A DNA stretch of 64,000 bases from an uncultured Actinomycetes bacterium (GCA_900314685.1 OMWE01000012.1:60188-124187); one strand, 5' to 3'; numbered from the stretch's first letter, positions 52,487-61,564 are shown. The notes: generated by a model from the letters alone, not told the origin. Made by a program: numbers and translations.

Positions 52487-54214
52487 ATGGCATATATGAA
52501 CAAGCACATGAAGAAAAACGGGGACGTGACAGGTGACGGGGGAGTATCACGCACCGTGACAGGTGACGGGGGAGTGTCACGCACCGTGACAGGGAACGGG
52601 GGAGTGTCACGCACGCCCGCCGCCACCGACACCGCGCCGAGCCAGTCGATCGGCCGCTCCGCCGCCCTGATGAGCGTGCTCGTGGTGATCAGCCGCATCA
52701 CGGGCTTCTTCCGCACCTGGGCGCAGGCCTACGCGATGGGCGCGACCCTGCTCGCCAGCTGCTACACGGTGGCCAACAACCTGCCCAACCAGCTCTACGA
52801 GCTCGTGATCGGCGGCATGATCGTCACCGCCTTTTTGCCCGTCTACCTCTCGGTCAAGCAGCGCGCGGGCCGCGAGGGCGCCAACGCCTACGTATCAAAC
52901 CTGCTCTCCATCGTCTTTGTCCTGATGGGCGTGCTCACGGTGCTCTGCATCGCCTTCGCCGCCCAGCTGGTGTGGATCCAGTCGGCGGGCACCGACCAGG
53001 CGCAGATGGCCGACGCCGTGTACCTCTTCCGCTTCTTTGCCGTGGAGGTGCTGCTCTACTGCTTGTCTTCCATCGCGTCGGGCGTGCTCAACGCCGAGCG
53101 CGACTACCTGTGGTCCAATGCGGCGCCGATCTTCAACAACTTCATCACCATCGCGTCCTTCCTGGCCTACCCGCCGCTTGCCGCCGTCAACCCGGGCCTG
53201 GGCATGCTGGTGCTCGCGCTGGGCAACCCGCTGGGCGTGCTGGTGCAGGTGCTCATGCAGGTGCCCAGCCTGCGCCGTCACGGTGTCCGCATCACCTGGC
53301 ACATCGACCTGCACGACCCCGCGATCAAGGAGACCCTCTCCATCGGCATCCCGACCCTGCTCGTGACGGTCTGCTCCTTTGTCACGGTCTCGGTCATGAA
53401 CACGTACGCCCTGGTCGCGGAGCCGGGCGCGGGCAGCTCGGTGCAGTACTACGCCCGCCTGTGGTACACGCTGCCGTACTCCGTGCTCTCGATCCCCATC
53501 ACCACGGCGATGTTCACGGAGCTCGCGGACCGATGGGCGCACGACGATATCGACGGATACCGTGAGGGCTTTGCGCACGGCACGAGCCAGATCCTCTTCA
53601 CGCTGATGCCGTTCATGCTCTACCTCATCACGTTCGCCTACCCGCTGATGCTGCTCCTGGCGTCGGGCCGCTTCACCGCCGACGACGCGCAGCTCACGGC
53701 CGTCTACCTGCGCTGGCTCTCGCTCGCGCTGCCCTTCTACGGCGTCTCGACCTTCTTCCAAAAGGTCTTTTCGTCCATGCGCAAGATGGGCCTCTTCGCC
53801 CTCGCCAACGTCTTCGCATCGGCGCTGCAGGTGGCGTTCACCGCGCTCTTTACCAGCCGCATCGGCATCTCCGCGGTGGCGCTGGGCAGCGTGCTCTATT
53901 ACGTGTCGGTCGACCTCATCTCGTTTGTGCTCATCCGGCGCGAGCTCCATCACGTGGGCATGCGCGAGATCATCTCGTCCACCGTCTGGGGCATCGTGCT
54001 CGGTCTGGCCGGCGCGGTCGCGGGCGGCGCACTCATGCGGCCGCTGCTGCCGATCGCGCTTGCGGGCGGGCATACGGTCATCCGGGTGCTGCTGTCCATC
54101 ATCGCGTGCGGCTCGGTCTCGCTCGCGGTGACCTTCGGCGCGGCGCTGGCGCTGCACCTCAAGCAGGCGGCCTTTATGCGTTCGGCGGTCGCGCGTCTGC
54201 TCCACCGCGGGTAG
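52487..54214 (+). CDS. murJ: Lipid II flippase MurJ (MOP superfamily) with repeat-built N-terminus
   Basis: A 575-residue, multi-helix membrane protein that moves lipid II across the membrane for peptidoglycan synthesis. The MurJ core starts at about residue 50: RSAALMSVLVVISRITGFFRTWAQAYAMG, then NNLPNQLYELVIGGMIVTAFLPVYL (the NxxYELVxGG segment), GVLNAERDYLWSNAAP and LPYSVLSIPITTAMFTELA. Residues 11-42 are three nearly identical ten-residue repeats (TVTGDGGVSR-like) that are the translation of a dispersed DNA repeat (52526-52610). The true start may be the ATG at 52487 or a GTG inside the repeats. It is followed by envelope genes. Confidence 0.92.
   Translation: MAYMNKHMKKNGDVTGDGGVSRTVTGDGGVSRTVTGNGGVSRTPAATDTAPSQSIGRSAALMSVLVVISRITGFFRTWAQAYAMGATLLASCYTVANNLPNQLYELVIGGMIVTAFLPVYLSVKQRAGREGANAYVSNLLSIVFVLMGVLTVLCIAFAAQLVWIQSAGTDQAQMADAVYLFRFFAVEVLLYCLSSIASGVLNAERDYLWSNAAPIFNNFITIASFLAYPPLAAVNPGLGMLVLALGNPLGVLVQVLMQVPSLRRHGVRITWHIDLHDPAIKETLSIGIPTLLVTVCSFVTVSVMNTYALVAEPGAGSSVQYYARLWYTLPYSVLSIPITTAMFTELADRWAHDDIDGYREGFAHGTSQILFTLMPFMLYLITFAYPLMLLLASGRFTADDAQLTAVYLRWLSLALPFYGVSTFFQKVFSSMRKMGLFALANVFASALQVAFTALFTSRIGISAVALGSVLYYVSVDLISFVLIRRELHHVGMREIISSTVWGIVLGLAGAVAGGALMRPLLPIALAGGHTVIRVLLSIIACGSVSLAVTFGAALALHLKQAAFMRSAVARLLHRG
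52526..52610. repeat. Three tandem GTGACA-ended repeats inside murJ
   Basis: Units at 52526-52550, 52556-52580 and 52586-52610 (30-base period, ten codons) belong to the same family as the intergenic copies at 20837, 31625 and 37464. They keep the reading frame open. Confidence 0.9.
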
Positions 54215-54346
54215 GGCAGACCACAAGAAAGACGGACCTTTTGGCGTGGGCGGCCTTCGCAGACGGCACACACCCGCGCCCGCCGCACCTGCAGCCAGCG
54301 GCAACTACGGTAGAATAAGCACATTGCTGCAAAGGAGGAAGAAACG

Positions 54347-55543
54347 ATGTCCAAACGCTCTACTGCCTTCCGTATGACCATTGCCGGCGCGCTGACCTGC
54401 GCGCTGATAACGGCGCCGCTTGCGGTAGCCCCCGCTACGGCCTCCGCCGAGACCTCCGCCGAGCTCCAGGCGCAGCTCGACCAGGCCAACGCGCACCTCG
54501 ACGAGGTCAACGAGCAGCTCGTCGCCGCGGGCGAGGCGCTCAACGACACCAATTACCAGATCGAGCAGACCGAGGCAAAGATCTCGGACACCGAGGACTC
54601 AATCGCCTCCAACACCCAGCAGCTCGCCGACACGCGCGCAGCCCTCGCCGAGCGCATCGCCGAGAACTACAAGACGGGCGGCGTGTCGCTGCTGACCATC
54701 ATCTTTGACTCCCGCAGCGTGGACGAGCTCGTCTCGTCCCTGCACTACGCCGAGAAGGTCGCCGCCCACGACGCGGCGCAGATCCAGCAGGTCAAGGACC
54801 TGACGCAGCAGCTCGAGGACGAGAAGGCCTCGCTCGAGCAGGACAAGGCCGACCAGCAGCAGCTCGCCGACCAGCAGGCGCAGCAGCAGGCCGACCTCGA
54901 GAAGCAGGTGGCCGAGCAGCAGGACTACGTGAACGGCCTGAGCGCCGAGGTCCAGGCGGCGATCAAGGCCGAGCAGGAGGCCGAGCGCCAGCGTCAGATC
55001 GAGGCCGCGCGCAAGGCGCAGGAGGAGGCCGAGGCCGAGGCAGCCCGCCAGAAGGCCCAGGAAGAGCAGCAGAGGAAGGAAGAGGAGCAGAGGAGACAGC
55101 AGGAGTCAAACGACTCCAACAACAACTCCAATAGCAACTCCAACAACTCCAATTCCGGCTCCAACTCCAACGGCGGCTCCAGCAACTCCGGCACCATCAG
55201 CTCCAGCGCGCGCCAGACCATCCTGGCGGCCGCGCGCAGCTGCATCGGCACCCCGTACGTGCTCGGCGCGAGCACGCCCGGCGTCGCCATCGACTGCTCA
55301 GGCCTCACACAGTACGCCTACGCGCAGGCCGGCCTCTCCATCCCGCACAGCTCCGCGGCCCAGCGCAACATGACCAACGTCAAGCCCATCTCGCAGTGCC
55401 AGCCGGGCGACCTCGTCTTTTGGTACGGCCACGTCGCCATCTACGCCGGCAACGGCATGATCATCCACGCCACCTACACCGGTGCCTGCGAAGCCCCGCT
55501 CTACGGCAGCTACCTGGGTGGCGGTTGCCCCTTCAGCATCTAG
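54347..55543 (+). CDS. Secreted NlpC/P60 peptidoglycan endopeptidase with coiled coil
   Basis: A 398-residue exported hydrolase. The signal peptide covers residues 1-36 (TIAGALTCALITAPLAVAPATASA). Residues about 37-255 are a long coiled coil (SAELQAQLDQANAHLDEVNEQL ... EEAEAEAARQKAQEEQQRKEEEQRR), as in PcsB/RipA-type proteins that are activated at the septum. A Ser/Asn/Gly linker follows. The catalytic NlpC/P60 domain begins at about 283 with TILAAARSCIGTPYVLGA; the nucleophile is in IDCSGLTQYAY and the His in GHVAIYAG. It cleaves stem peptides during cell division. The ATG follows AAAGGAGGAAG. It is co-oriented with murJ, 132 bases away. Confidence 0.93.
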   Translation: MSKRSTAFRMTIAGALTCALITAPLAVAPATASAETSAELQAQLDQANAHLDEVNEQLVAAGEALNDTNYQIEQTEAKISDTEDSIASNTQQLADTRAALAERIAENYKTGGVSLLTIIFDSRSVDELVSSLHYAEKVAAHDAAQIQQVKDLTQQLEDEKASLEQDKADQQQLADQQAQQQADLEKQVAEQQDYVNGLSAEVQAAIKAEQEAERQRQIEAARKAQEEAEAEAARQKAQEEQQRKEEEQRRQQESNDSNNNSNSNSNNSNSGSNSNGGSSNSGTISSSARQTILAAARSCIGTPYVLGASTPGVAIDCSGLTQYAYAQAGLSIPHSSAAQRNMTNVKPISQCQPGDLVFWYGHVAIYAGNGMIIHATYTGACEAPLYGSYLGGGCPFSI

Positions 55544-55596
55544 GTCCGAGGGCGCCCGTCTGTCTTACTGGGTCCGAGGGCGCCCGTCTGTCTTAC
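55543..55596. repeat. Two 26-bp tandem copies between the hydrolase and ligase genes
   Basis: The unit GGTCCGAGGGCGCCCGTCTG plus TCTTAC occurs at 55543-55568 and 55571-55596, 28 bases apart. The first copy begins within the stop codon of the NlpC/P60 gene. Confidence 0.8.
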
Positions 55597-55647
55597 CGTC
55601 CGTGTCTACCCAAACATCGCGCGAGAGCGCGGGGAAGAAGGTCCGTC

Positions 55648-56937
55648 TTGTCGCAGCAACCTGCCGCAGCACGCTATATCCACAGCGAGGCCGACGTCGC
55701 CGAGCACCTGGTGCCCGTGATCCTGGGCGCCGACATCCTCGGCTACACCTATGTGCGCAGCTTCCACGAGGCCTACGGCATCACGTCCATCCTGCTGGCC
55801 ACGGCCGATGTCAAGGTCACCTCGTCCAGCCGTTTCTGCGACTACCGCATCGTGGAGGGCGTCGATCAGGAGGAGACCCTGGTCGCCTACCTGTCCGACC
55901 TGGGTCGCGAGCTGCAGAGCCAGGGCAAGGTCGGCATCCTGGTGGGCTCCGGCGACTGGTATGCCCGCATCTTCTCCCAGCACAAGCCCGAGCTGATGGA
56001 GTGGTACGTGGTGCCCTACATCGACTTCGACCTGCTGGACGAGATCACGCAGAAGGAGCGCTTCTACGCCATCTGCGAGGAGCTCGACATCCCCATCCCG
56101 CGCACGCGCATCTATGACTGTGCCGACCCTACGGCGACGATCGATACCAGCGAGTTCACCTATCCCTGCATCGCCAAGCCGTCCAACTCCGCCCGCTACC
56201 ACTATGCGGAGTTCCCGGGTAAAAAGAAGATCTTTGAGGTTGAGACCCCCGAGGAGCTCGAGCGCATCTTCCGCGCGCTGCAGGACTCCATCTACGACCG
56301 CGAGCTGATCGTGCAGGAGTTCATCCCGGGCGACGACGACGGCCTGCGCTCCATCACGCTCTTCACGGACGAGTCGGGCGACGTGCGCGTGTCGGCGATG
56401 GGCCGCGTGGTGTTGCAGGACCACGCCCCCTCGGCCATCGGCAACCCCGTCTGCATCCTGGGTGAGCGCGACGAGTCGGCCATCGAGGCGGCCAGCCGTT
56501 TCCTCAAGCACGTGGGCTACCACGGCTTTGCCAACTTTGACTGCAAGTACGACCCGCGCGACGGCAAGAACAAGTTCTTTGAGGTCAACACCCGCCCCGG
56601 CCGCAACACCTACTACATGACCCTGGGCGGCGTCAATTTCGTGACCCTCTTCGTGCGGGATTACGTGCTGGGCGAGGAGATCCCCGTGATGCGCGCCGAC
56701 AAGCCCTTTGTTTATGCCTGCGTCCCGCCCAAGGTCGTGCGCAAGACCGTCAAGGACGTTGCGCTGCGCGACAAGGTCCTGGCCATGTACAAGGACGGCA
56801 CCGCACGCTTCCCGCTGGACTACGCGCCCGACACGGTCCGGCACCAGTTCTGGGCCTCGGTCACCTACTACCACCAGATCCAGAAGTTCAAGAAGTACGT
56901 CTGGGACACCGGTGGCAAGCAGGCCGCCGCGGACTAG
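55648..56937 (+). CDS. ATP-grasp carboxylate-amine ligase, D-aspartate ligase-like
   Basis: A 429-residue ATP-grasp enzyme. Signs: VPVILGADILGYTYVRSFHEAYGI at the N-terminus, FYAICEELDIPIPRTRIY, CIAKPSNSARYHYAEFPGKKKIFEVETPEEL (ATP-binding lysines), QEFIPGDDDGLRSITLFTD, GYHGFANFDCKYDPRDGKNKFFEVNTRPGRNTYY (metal-binding Glu and Asn). The architecture resembles D-aspartate ligases that build peptidoglycan cross-bridges (Aslfm-like), which fits its place after murJ and the NlpC/P60 gene. The substrate is inferred. The start is TTG at 55648, chosen after GAAGAAGG and where the family resemblance begins; a frame extending further upstream lies in the hydrolase gene. Confidence 0.75.
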   Translation: MSQQPAAARYIHSEADVAEHLVPVILGADILGYTYVRSFHEAYGITSILLATADVKVTSSSRFCDYRIVEGVDQEETLVAYLSDLGRELQSQGKVGILVGSGDWYARIFSQHKPELMEWYVVPYIDFDLLDEITQKERFYAICEELDIPIPRTRIYDCADPTATIDTSEFTYPCIAKPSNSARYHYAEFPGKKKIFEVETPEELERIFRALQDSIYDRELIVQEFIPGDDDGLRSITLFTDESGDVRVSAMGRVVLQDHAPSAIGNPVCILGERDESAIEAASRFLKHVGYHGFANFDCKYDPRDGKNKFFEVNTRPGRNTYYMTLGGVNFVTLFVRDYVLGEEIPVMRADKPFVYACVPPKVVRKTVKDVALRDKVLAMYKDGTARFPLDYAPDTVRHQFWASVTYYHQIQKFKKYVWDTGGKQAAAD

Positions 56938-57003
56938 ATCTATCGCAATGAACTACAGGCTCGTTCCCGATGGCAATTGGTGCTCTCTTGGAAAGCAAAT
57001 GCC

Positions 57004-57637
57004 CTAATCAAGCCGTTTCTCGCGAATCTTCCTCAGCCAGTTTCTGTGGAAGTCTCGCTTGCTGCCAAATATCTTGTGGTCAGTAGCACCGTCTCGGTTG
57101 TCTTCGAACTTCCGAGCCGTAAGCTCTAGCGTGCACAAAAAGTCCGCTACCTGTGAGAGACGATAATCTCTCGGACTGACGTTGCGATAAACGGTCGCCT
57201 GCTTTGAGAGCGCATATTCGAATCCACCATGGAGCGCCTTGGTTACGAGTTCCTGACCTTGGTCGTAGTAGAGCAGCACACTATCGAATGACTGAAAATA
57301 ATCGAGATGATCGTAGAGGAAGCTTACGATCGCGTCTCATCCGTGCGCCAAGCGCCTCGTCGTCAGCGAAATCCTTCTTGAGATAGATAAATGTGTGATA
57401 TTTGACGGGCAGCATTCGATAGAAATGGAAGAATGCGGCGAGAAGTTTCTTGCGCGATTGTAGATCCATGCCTTCATAGTCGAAGTGTCCTTGCATGAGC
57501 GGCGCGCAGTGAAGGGGAATATCAGGTAGGTCAGCGCGATCGAGGTACTGCTCATAGTTGGTGATATTTGAGCGGATGTCATCGCTCTGATTATGGAACA
57601 CCAGGGTCAGAAGGTAGTATCTCGAGGCACGCCCCAT
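57004..57637 (-). pseudogene. Broken DUF3800 gene, second copy
   Basis: Related along its length to the intact gene at 14995: YYLLTLVFHN, CAPLMQGHFDYEG, DHLDYFQSFDSVLLYYDQGQ and DYRLSQVADFLCTLELTA. Two lesions are seen. The first 20 or so residues, including the SDEAG motif, are missing, replaced by a short unrelated start. In the codon after RRD (near base 57328) two bases are lost, so the frame stops soon after; restoring them gives RDLVSFLYDHLDYF, matching RDLVNFAFDHLDWF of the intact copy. Its leader and promoter are still present. Function is presumably lost. Confidence 0.8.
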
Positions 57638-57671
57638 CGCCCATAGTCCTCTCGCAGGGATTTTCGATAAA

Positions 57672-57753
57672 AAAATACCGGGGGATAGAGCCCCCGGCGC
57701 TTGGAGGCAGCGTCAAAGACGCGACCAATTCCCTTGCGGGCAATCTATTTATA
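57672..57753 (-). ncRNA. DUF3800 leader RNA, second copy
   Basis: On the minus strand: extended -10 TGGTATAAA (57748-57756), ATTGCC, a hairpin GCGTC-AAA-GACGC (57710-57722), TCCAAGCGCC (57696-57705), then CCGGGGG/CCCCCGG (57678-57697) and ATTTTTTT. The same layout as 15688-15756, with the small hairpin changed in sequence but kept in pairing. Confidence 0.7.
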
Positions 57754-57780
57754 CCACAGAAGATGGATTGCTATTCTATT

Positions 57781-59907
57781 ATGTCTGCTATGGCAAAGAC
57801 CAACCATCCATACGACCCACTGCTGCACACGCAGGCTCCCCGTCCCGAGGACGAGGGGATGCCCAGCATCGCCGAGCAGGTCGAGCGCGTCCCGACCAAC
57901 CCGGGCTGCTACCTGTGGCGCGACGCCGCGGGCGAGGTCGTCTACGTCGGCAAGGCCAAAAACCTGCACGCCCGCATGCGCCAGTACACCACGCTCACGG
58001 ACGACCGAGCAAAGATCCCCCTGCTCATGGAGGTCGTGCGCTCCTTCGACTACATCGTCGTGGGGTCCGAGCATGAGGCGCTCGTCTTGGAGCGGCAGCT
58101 CATCAACCAGTACCACCCCTACTTCAACGTCGACTTCAAGGACGACAAGAGCTACCCCTACATCGCCGTGACGGAGTCGGACGTCTTTCCCGCGATCAAG
58201 TACACGCGCGAGCACCACAAGAAGGGCACGCGGTACTTCGGCCCCTACACCGACGCCAAGGCCGCGCGCGCCACGATCGACACCCTGCGCAAAGTGGCGC
58301 CGATTTGCATCGCGACCTGCGCGGAGTGGAAGCGGTGCCGGCGCTACCTCGCGGCCCACCCCGACGAGGTGGGCGTGGCGCCGCTCGCGCTGGCCAAGCT
58401 GGGGCGGCCCTGCTTCGACTATCACGTGGGCCGCGGGCCGGGCGTCTGCGCCGGCGCGATCGACACCGTGGAGTACGCGCGGCATGTGGACCAGGTCGAG
58501 CGCTTCCTCGCAGGCAAGAGACGCGCGGTGGTCGACGAGCTGACCGAGCAGATGCGCGATGCGGCCGCCGAGCTGGACTTCGAGCGCGCGGGCCGGCTCA
58601 AGCGCCGTCTCGAGGCGCTCCAGGCGACCGACGCGCGGCAGGAGGTCCTCTTCGCCGACGACGTCTCGATGGACGCGATCGGCTTCACCCGCGAGGAGAC
58701 GATCAGCGCGGCGTGCGTCTTTGTCGTGCGCGAGGGGCGCGTGATCCGCAGCTCCGAATTCATCCTCGACAAGGGCATGGACGTCGACGAGGTCGAGCTG
58801 TCCGAGGGTTTCCTCAAGCGCTACTACGACGAGACCGCCGACATCCCCGCCGAGGTCGACCTGGCGACCGCGCTGCCCGACGCCGAGGTGGTGGGGGAGT
58901 GGCTGGCCGACAAGCGCGGCCACGTCTGCCGCCTGCACGTCCCGCGCCGCGGCGACAAGGTCCGCCTGCTCGAGATGGCCTCGCGCAACGCCCGCCACGC
59001 GCTCAACCGCTACATGGTCCGCACGGGCTACGCCGACGACCGCACCAACCAGGCCCTGCTCCAACTCGAGAGCGCGCTTGCCCTGGACGCGCCGCCGATG
59101 CGGATCGAGTGCTTCGACATCTCCACACTGCACGGCGCCTTTACCGTGGCGTCCATGGTCGTCTTTACCAACGGCAGACCCGACAAGGGCCAGTACCGCC
59201 GCTTCAAGATCCGCGCCGAGCTCGACGAGGCCAACGACTTCGTGAGCATGCAGGAGGTGCTCGGTCGCCGCTACGCGCCGGACCGCATGGCCGACGAGAG
59301 ATTCGGCTCGCGTCCCGACCTGCTGGTGGTCGACGGCGGCAAACCGCAGCTCACAGCCGCGATGACCCAGCTCGAGGAGCTGGGGCTCGACATCCCCGTG
59401 TGCGGCCTGGCAAAGTCGGACGAGGAGGTCTTTGTCCCCTGGGACGACACGCCGGTCGTGCTGCCGTCCGGATCGCCCTCGCTCTACCTGATCAAGCAGG
59501 TCCGCGACGAGTCGCACCGCTTCGCGATCACCTTCCACCGCGAGCTGCGCACCAAGGCCCAGTCGGTCTCGATCCTCGACGAGGTCCCGGGCGTGGGTCC
59601 CAAGCGCAAGAAGGACATCATGCGGCACTTCGGGTCGTTCAAGCGGCTGCGCGAGGCCTCGCCCGAGCAGATCGCCGAGGTCAAGGGCGTGCCTGCCCAG
59701 GTTGCCGAGGACATCTGGCAGACCCTGCGCGCCTACGATGCCGAGCGCGATGCGGACCCCGACGAGTCCGCCGCGCAGACCGCACCCGCTCCAACTGCCG
59801 CCGCGCAGACCGCACCCGCTCCAACTGCCGCCGCGCCGACCGCGCCTACCAGCTCCGACACATCTGCTGCTGACTCTATGCCTGTCTCTGCCGCTGAGTC
59901 TGTTTAG
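57781..59907 (+). CDS. uvrC: Excinuclease ABC subunit C
   Basis: A 708-residue dual-incision nuclease of excision repair. GIY-YIG domain: VPTNPGCYLWRDAAGEVVYVGKAKNLHARMRQY. Then YIAVTESDVFPAIKYTREH, a Cys cluster, the UvrB-binding UVR motif (LTEQMRDAAAELDFERAGRLKRRLEAL), the RNase H-like nuclease (IECFDISTLHGAFTVASMVVFTNGRPDKGQYRRFKI, LLVVDGGKPQL) and the HhH end (VPGVGPKRKKDIMRHFGSFKRLREASPEQIAEVKGV). The tail after that is a 30-base tandem repeat giving TAAAQTAPAP twice (about 59767-59828). The ATG at 57781 is likely but not certain; 57763 and 57790 are alternatives. Confidence 0.95.
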   Translation: MSAMAKTNHPYDPLLHTQAPRPEDEGMPSIAEQVERVPTNPGCYLWRDAAGEVVYVGKAKNLHARMRQYTTLTDDRAKIPLLMEVVRSFDYIVVGSEHEALVLERQLINQYHPYFNVDFKDDKSYPYIAVTESDVFPAIKYTREHHKKGTRYFGPYTDAKAARATIDTLRKVAPICIATCAEWKRCRRYLAAHPDEVGVAPLALAKLGRPCFDYHVGRGPGVCAGAIDTVEYARHVDQVERFLAGKRRAVVDELTEQMRDAAAELDFERAGRLKRRLEALQATDARQEVLFADDVSMDAIGFTREETISAACVFVVREGRVIRSSEFILDKGMDVDEVELSEGFLKRYYDETADIPAEVDLATALPDAEVVGEWLADKRGHVCRLHVPRRGDKVRLLEMASRNARHALNRYMVRTGYADDRTNQALLQLESALALDAPPMRIECFDISTLHGAFTVASMVVFTNGRPDKGQYRRFKIRAELDEANDFVSMQEVLGRRYAPDRMADERFGSRPDLLVVDGGKPQLTAAMTQLEELGLDIPVCGLAKSDEEVFVPWDDTPVVLPSGSPSLYLIKQVRDESHRFAITFHRELRTKAQSVSILDEVPGVGPKRKKDIMRHFGSFKRLREASPEQIAEVKGVPAQVAEDIWQTLRAYDAERDADPDESAAQTAPAPTAAAQTAPAPTAAAPTAPTSSDTSAADSMPVSAAESV

Positions 59908-59945
59908 ACTGTCATGTGTGGCTGAATCGCGATTATCCGTCTCGT

Positions 59946-60416
59946 ATCGTACATGAACAGCCCTTTTATATCCCCAGGACAAGAAATACCTCGACTCGTG
60001 TACGGATATGAGGCACGTTCTTCTTTGCAATCGTGCACGAGATGGGTTATTCGGCGGTGAAGAAGCCTGCGTTGCAAACTCATGTACGATTGCCTTGCTT
60101 ATATATAAAAAGTTTCGTACATCACTCGACCTTTGCCAGCGTCTAAGGGGTGGGAGGGGCGGTTCGTGTACGAATGCTAGAGCGCCTCTTACACAAAGCG
60201 AGCCAGTAGCGTGGAGTGCAAAGCAGCTCATCGCCGGGAATCGTACACGAAGCCGTGTCAATAGCGATAAAAACACGCCAAGCGGTAATTCGTGTACGAA
60301 CCTATGAAGTTCTCTTCCCCAGGCAGGCGATGCGAGTGCTACGAGCAGGATGCCATTCGTGCACCAAAGGTATTATCTGTGCCCCTGCTTCTTTATCAGC
60401 CCTACTCATGTACGAA
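59946..60416. repeat. Array B of 12-bp palindromic boxes, five pairs 49 bp apart
   Basis: No gene lies between uvrC and whiA (59908-60439). Boxes of form YTCRT-NN-AYGAR are centred at 59951.5, 60000.5, 60035.5, 60084.5, 60119.5, 60168.5, 60245.5, 60294.5, 60361.5 and 60410.5. Spacings are 49, 35, 49, 35, 49, 77, 49, 67, 49. In each pair the first centre is AC or GC and the second GT, so the two boxes are inverted copies. Confidence 0.85.
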
Positions 60417-60439
60417 TCGAGGATTCGTCTGCAAAGACC

Positions 60440-61564
60440 TCAATGGCATCCAAAGCTCTGCGGATCGGCACCCGTCCGTTTGTGTGTCGGCGATTCGGGA
60501 CCGCCCATCGCGCTCACGTCGCTTGCCATGCCGACTGCTGCTGCGGTATCCGATTCCGTAGCCTTGTGATGCGCGTCCACCGCGTCCCCCGCACCCGCGC
60601 CGTCGACGCCGGAGCCCGATGGGCTGACCGCATCCCCCTCCGTCTCGTCCAGCAGCTGCTCCAGGCGGAGCACGCGGTGGTGCATGGCGGATTTGCCGAC
60701 GGGGGGCTTACAGAGCTCGCCGAGCGCCGAGAGGGAGAGCTCGGGATGCGTGCGGCGCAGCAGGCAGAACTCGCGCAGCGCAGGTGGCAGGGCGCGCAGG
60801 CCGAGGGTCCGCTCGGCGCGCTCGATCAGCGCCAGCTGCTCGGCGGCGGCCCCGCTCGCTCGGTTTGAGTTGGCCGTCTCGGCGTTGACCAGGCGATTCA
60901 CGCTATTCTTCACGGTCTTGACGCGGCGCACCTGCGAGACCGCGAGCGCAGAGCGCTCGGCCCCCATCGCACGCAGCAGCGCCACCACGCCGGCAAAGCT
61001 CTTGAGGTAGACGACGTAGGACCCGCGCCGATGGTTGATGCGCGCGTCGATCCCGCAGCCTTCCACGAGCCGCTGCACGTCGTCGGCGAGCTGCTCCCCG
61101 GTCAGCGCGATCTCGAGGTGGAAGTCGCCGCGCGGGTCCGACACAAACCCGCCCGCCATAAATGCCCCGCGCAGGTAGGCCTCACGGCAGCACTGCCGCT
61201 GGAGCAGCTGCGCCGGCGCACCCGAGGTGATGCCCACGCCCGGCGCGATGATGCCCAGACGCTGCAGTGCGGGCCCGAGCGCGTCCTGGTCGCGGATCTC
61301 GATCAGGAAATTGTGCGAGCGGTGCAGGTTGGAGCGCCGCATCGTGAGCGGTGTGTCGATGCGGAAGAGGTCGTGCGTCAGCTTGATCATCGTGCGCGCC
61401 ACGGCGCCCGTTTCGGTGGTCACCCGCAGCGACCAGCTGCCCGACCCGTGGAAGGACAGCGTGCCGCACACGCGGATGATGGCCGACAGCTCGGCGAGCT
61501 TGCACTCGGGGCAGTCGCCCTCGACGCGCGAGAGCTCGTCTTTGACTTGGGCGGTGAATGACAT
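60440..61564 (-). CDS. whiA: WhiA family regulator
   Basis: A 374-residue protein of the WhiA/DUF199 family, required for sporulation in Streptomyces and linked to cell division in other Gram-positives. Signs: SFTAQVKDELSRVEGDCPECKLAELSAIIRVCGTL (LAGLIDADG-like N-terminus without the catalytic Asp), REAYLRGAFMAGGFVSDP, SYVVYLKSFAGVVALLRAMGAERSAL, RRVKTVKNSVNRLVNAETANSNR, and the C-terminal HTH LRALPPALREFCLLRRTHPELSLSALGELCKPPVGKSAMHHRVLRLEQL. The last 55 residues (after EQLLDETEG) are a Gly/Asp/Ala-rich extension not usual in the family. It lies 81 bases after rapZ without yvcK. Confidence 0.95.
   Translation of the reverse strand: MSFTAQVKDELSRVEGDCPECKLAELSAIIRVCGTLSFHGSGSWSLRVTTETGAVARTMIKLTHDLFRIDTPLTMRRSNLHRSHNFLIEIRDQDALGPALQRLGIIAPGVGITSGAPAQLLQRQCCREAYLRGAFMAGGFVSDPRGDFHLEIALTGEQLADDVQRLVEGCGIDARINHRRGSYVVYLKSFAGVVALLRAMGAERSALAVSQVRRVKTVKNSVNRLVNAETANSNRASGAAAEQLALIERAERTLGLRALPPALREFCLLRRTHPELSLSALGELCKPPVGKSAMHHRVLRLEQLLDETEGDAVSPSGSGVDGAGAGDAVDAHHKATESDTAAAVGMASDVSAMGGPESPTHKRTGADPQSFGCH

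Noticed and set aside
57745..60276. Very long open frame opposite uvrC (and similar ones opposite uvrA and hisD)
   Set aside because: It overlaps a certain gene, has no ribosome site or family resemblance and shows the Arg/Gly/Val/His-rich composition of antisense frames in GC-rich genes.
59946..60416. CRISPR array
   Set aside because: The boxes are only 12 bp, lie in inverted pairs and alternate between two spacings; no cas genes are present in the window.
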